This document shows, one piece after another, positions 63,985 through 64,000 of a stretch of 64,000 nucleotides of DNA. Position 1 is the stretch's first letter, and every line of letters starts with the position of its first letter. The stretch covers positions 1 through 64,000 of the forward strand of contig NZ_JAUCCV010000001.1 of assembly GCF_034675905.1 (NCBI RefSeq). Reading direction: 5' to 3'. Both the position numbers and the translations under genes were made by a program. The notes under the pieces were generated by a model. The model saw nothing but the letters and a program-made list of their open reading frames with translations, did not search any database and was not told the DNA's origin. This DNA is from Castellaniella sp034675905 (lineage in GTDB: Bacteria > Pseudomonadota > Gammaproteobacteria > Burkholderiales > Burkholderiaceae_B).

Positions 63985-64000
63985 AGGGGAATGAAAGGAG

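Overview
The window is a stretch of GC-rich betaproteobacterial chromosome, most likely family Alcaligenaceae (Bordetella, Achromobacter, Castellaniella and relatives). The evidence is the gene content and order (rpsO-pnp, psd-pssA, ilvI-ilvH-ilvC), the codon use, and a tmRNA whose tag reads ANDERFALAA, a sequence I associate with Bordetella-like bacteria. A low-GC mosaic of mobile DNA interrupts this backbone at about 32.2-53.9 kb.

Left backbone (1-32.2 kb). A truncated tRNA-Ser(TGA) opens the window, followed by a quinone oxidoreductase, pnp and rpsO, phospholipid genes pssA and psd, and the branched-chain amino acid genes ilvC, ilvH and ilvI. An intrinsic terminator preceded by a Leu-rich mini-ORF lies upstream of ilvI. 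Next come a YccS-like membrane protein and a malonate-use cluster on the minus strand: GntR regulator, malonyl-CoA decarboxylase, crotonase-fold protein, malonyl-CoA synthetase and a TRAP transporter DctP-DctQ-DctM. Then follow yaaA, a 3-hydroxybutyrate dehydrogenase, crcB, a TerC-family gene behind a yybP-ykoY (Mn2+) riboswitch, a QorB-like reductase divergent from an HxlR regulator, an MFS pump, a small lipoprotein, an unknown 245-residue protein, a giant AsmA/DUF748-type protein, a SulP transporter, a frameshifted arsC and tehB.

Mobile mosaic (32.2-53.9 kb). Two segments appear to be stacked at the 3' end of ssrA. The proximal one (about 41.1-53.9 kb) has a tyrosine integrase beside ssrA and a 13-bp copy of the ssrA 3' end at its far side. 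It carries an XRE regulator divergent from a three-gene membrane/secreted module (EcsC, GYF_2, DUF4087), a DUF932 gene split by an IS, an AlpA/Gp2-type satellite replication module and an unknown 325-residue protein. The distal segment (about 32.2-41.1 kb) is bounded by an imperfect direct repeat of about 36 bp. It holds an OLD-family nuclease broken by two ISs, IS5 and IS2 fragments of enterobacterial type around an AT-rich AraC/SnoaL pair, a complete IS3-family element and a BrnT/BrnA toxin-antitoxin pair. Two 1336-bp IS2-group copies with encoded proteins of identical sequence, and two copies of a 1193/1194-bp IS3-family element, complete the mosaic. Orphan arrays of 20-22-bp spaced repeats look like transposon ends without a transposase.

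Right backbone (53.9-64 kb). ssrA is followed by an MtfA-like peptidase, dienelactone hydrolase, a frameshifted exported-protein gene, an FMN reductase, a pirin divergent from a LysR regulator, lipA, a GT39-type glycosyltransferase and a PAS-GGDEF-EAL protein.

The strongest candidate for an undescribed system is the XRE / EcsC-GYF_2-DUF4087 module. Two matched 15-bp palindromes sit symmetrically in its divergent promoter region, inside an ssrA-targeted island.
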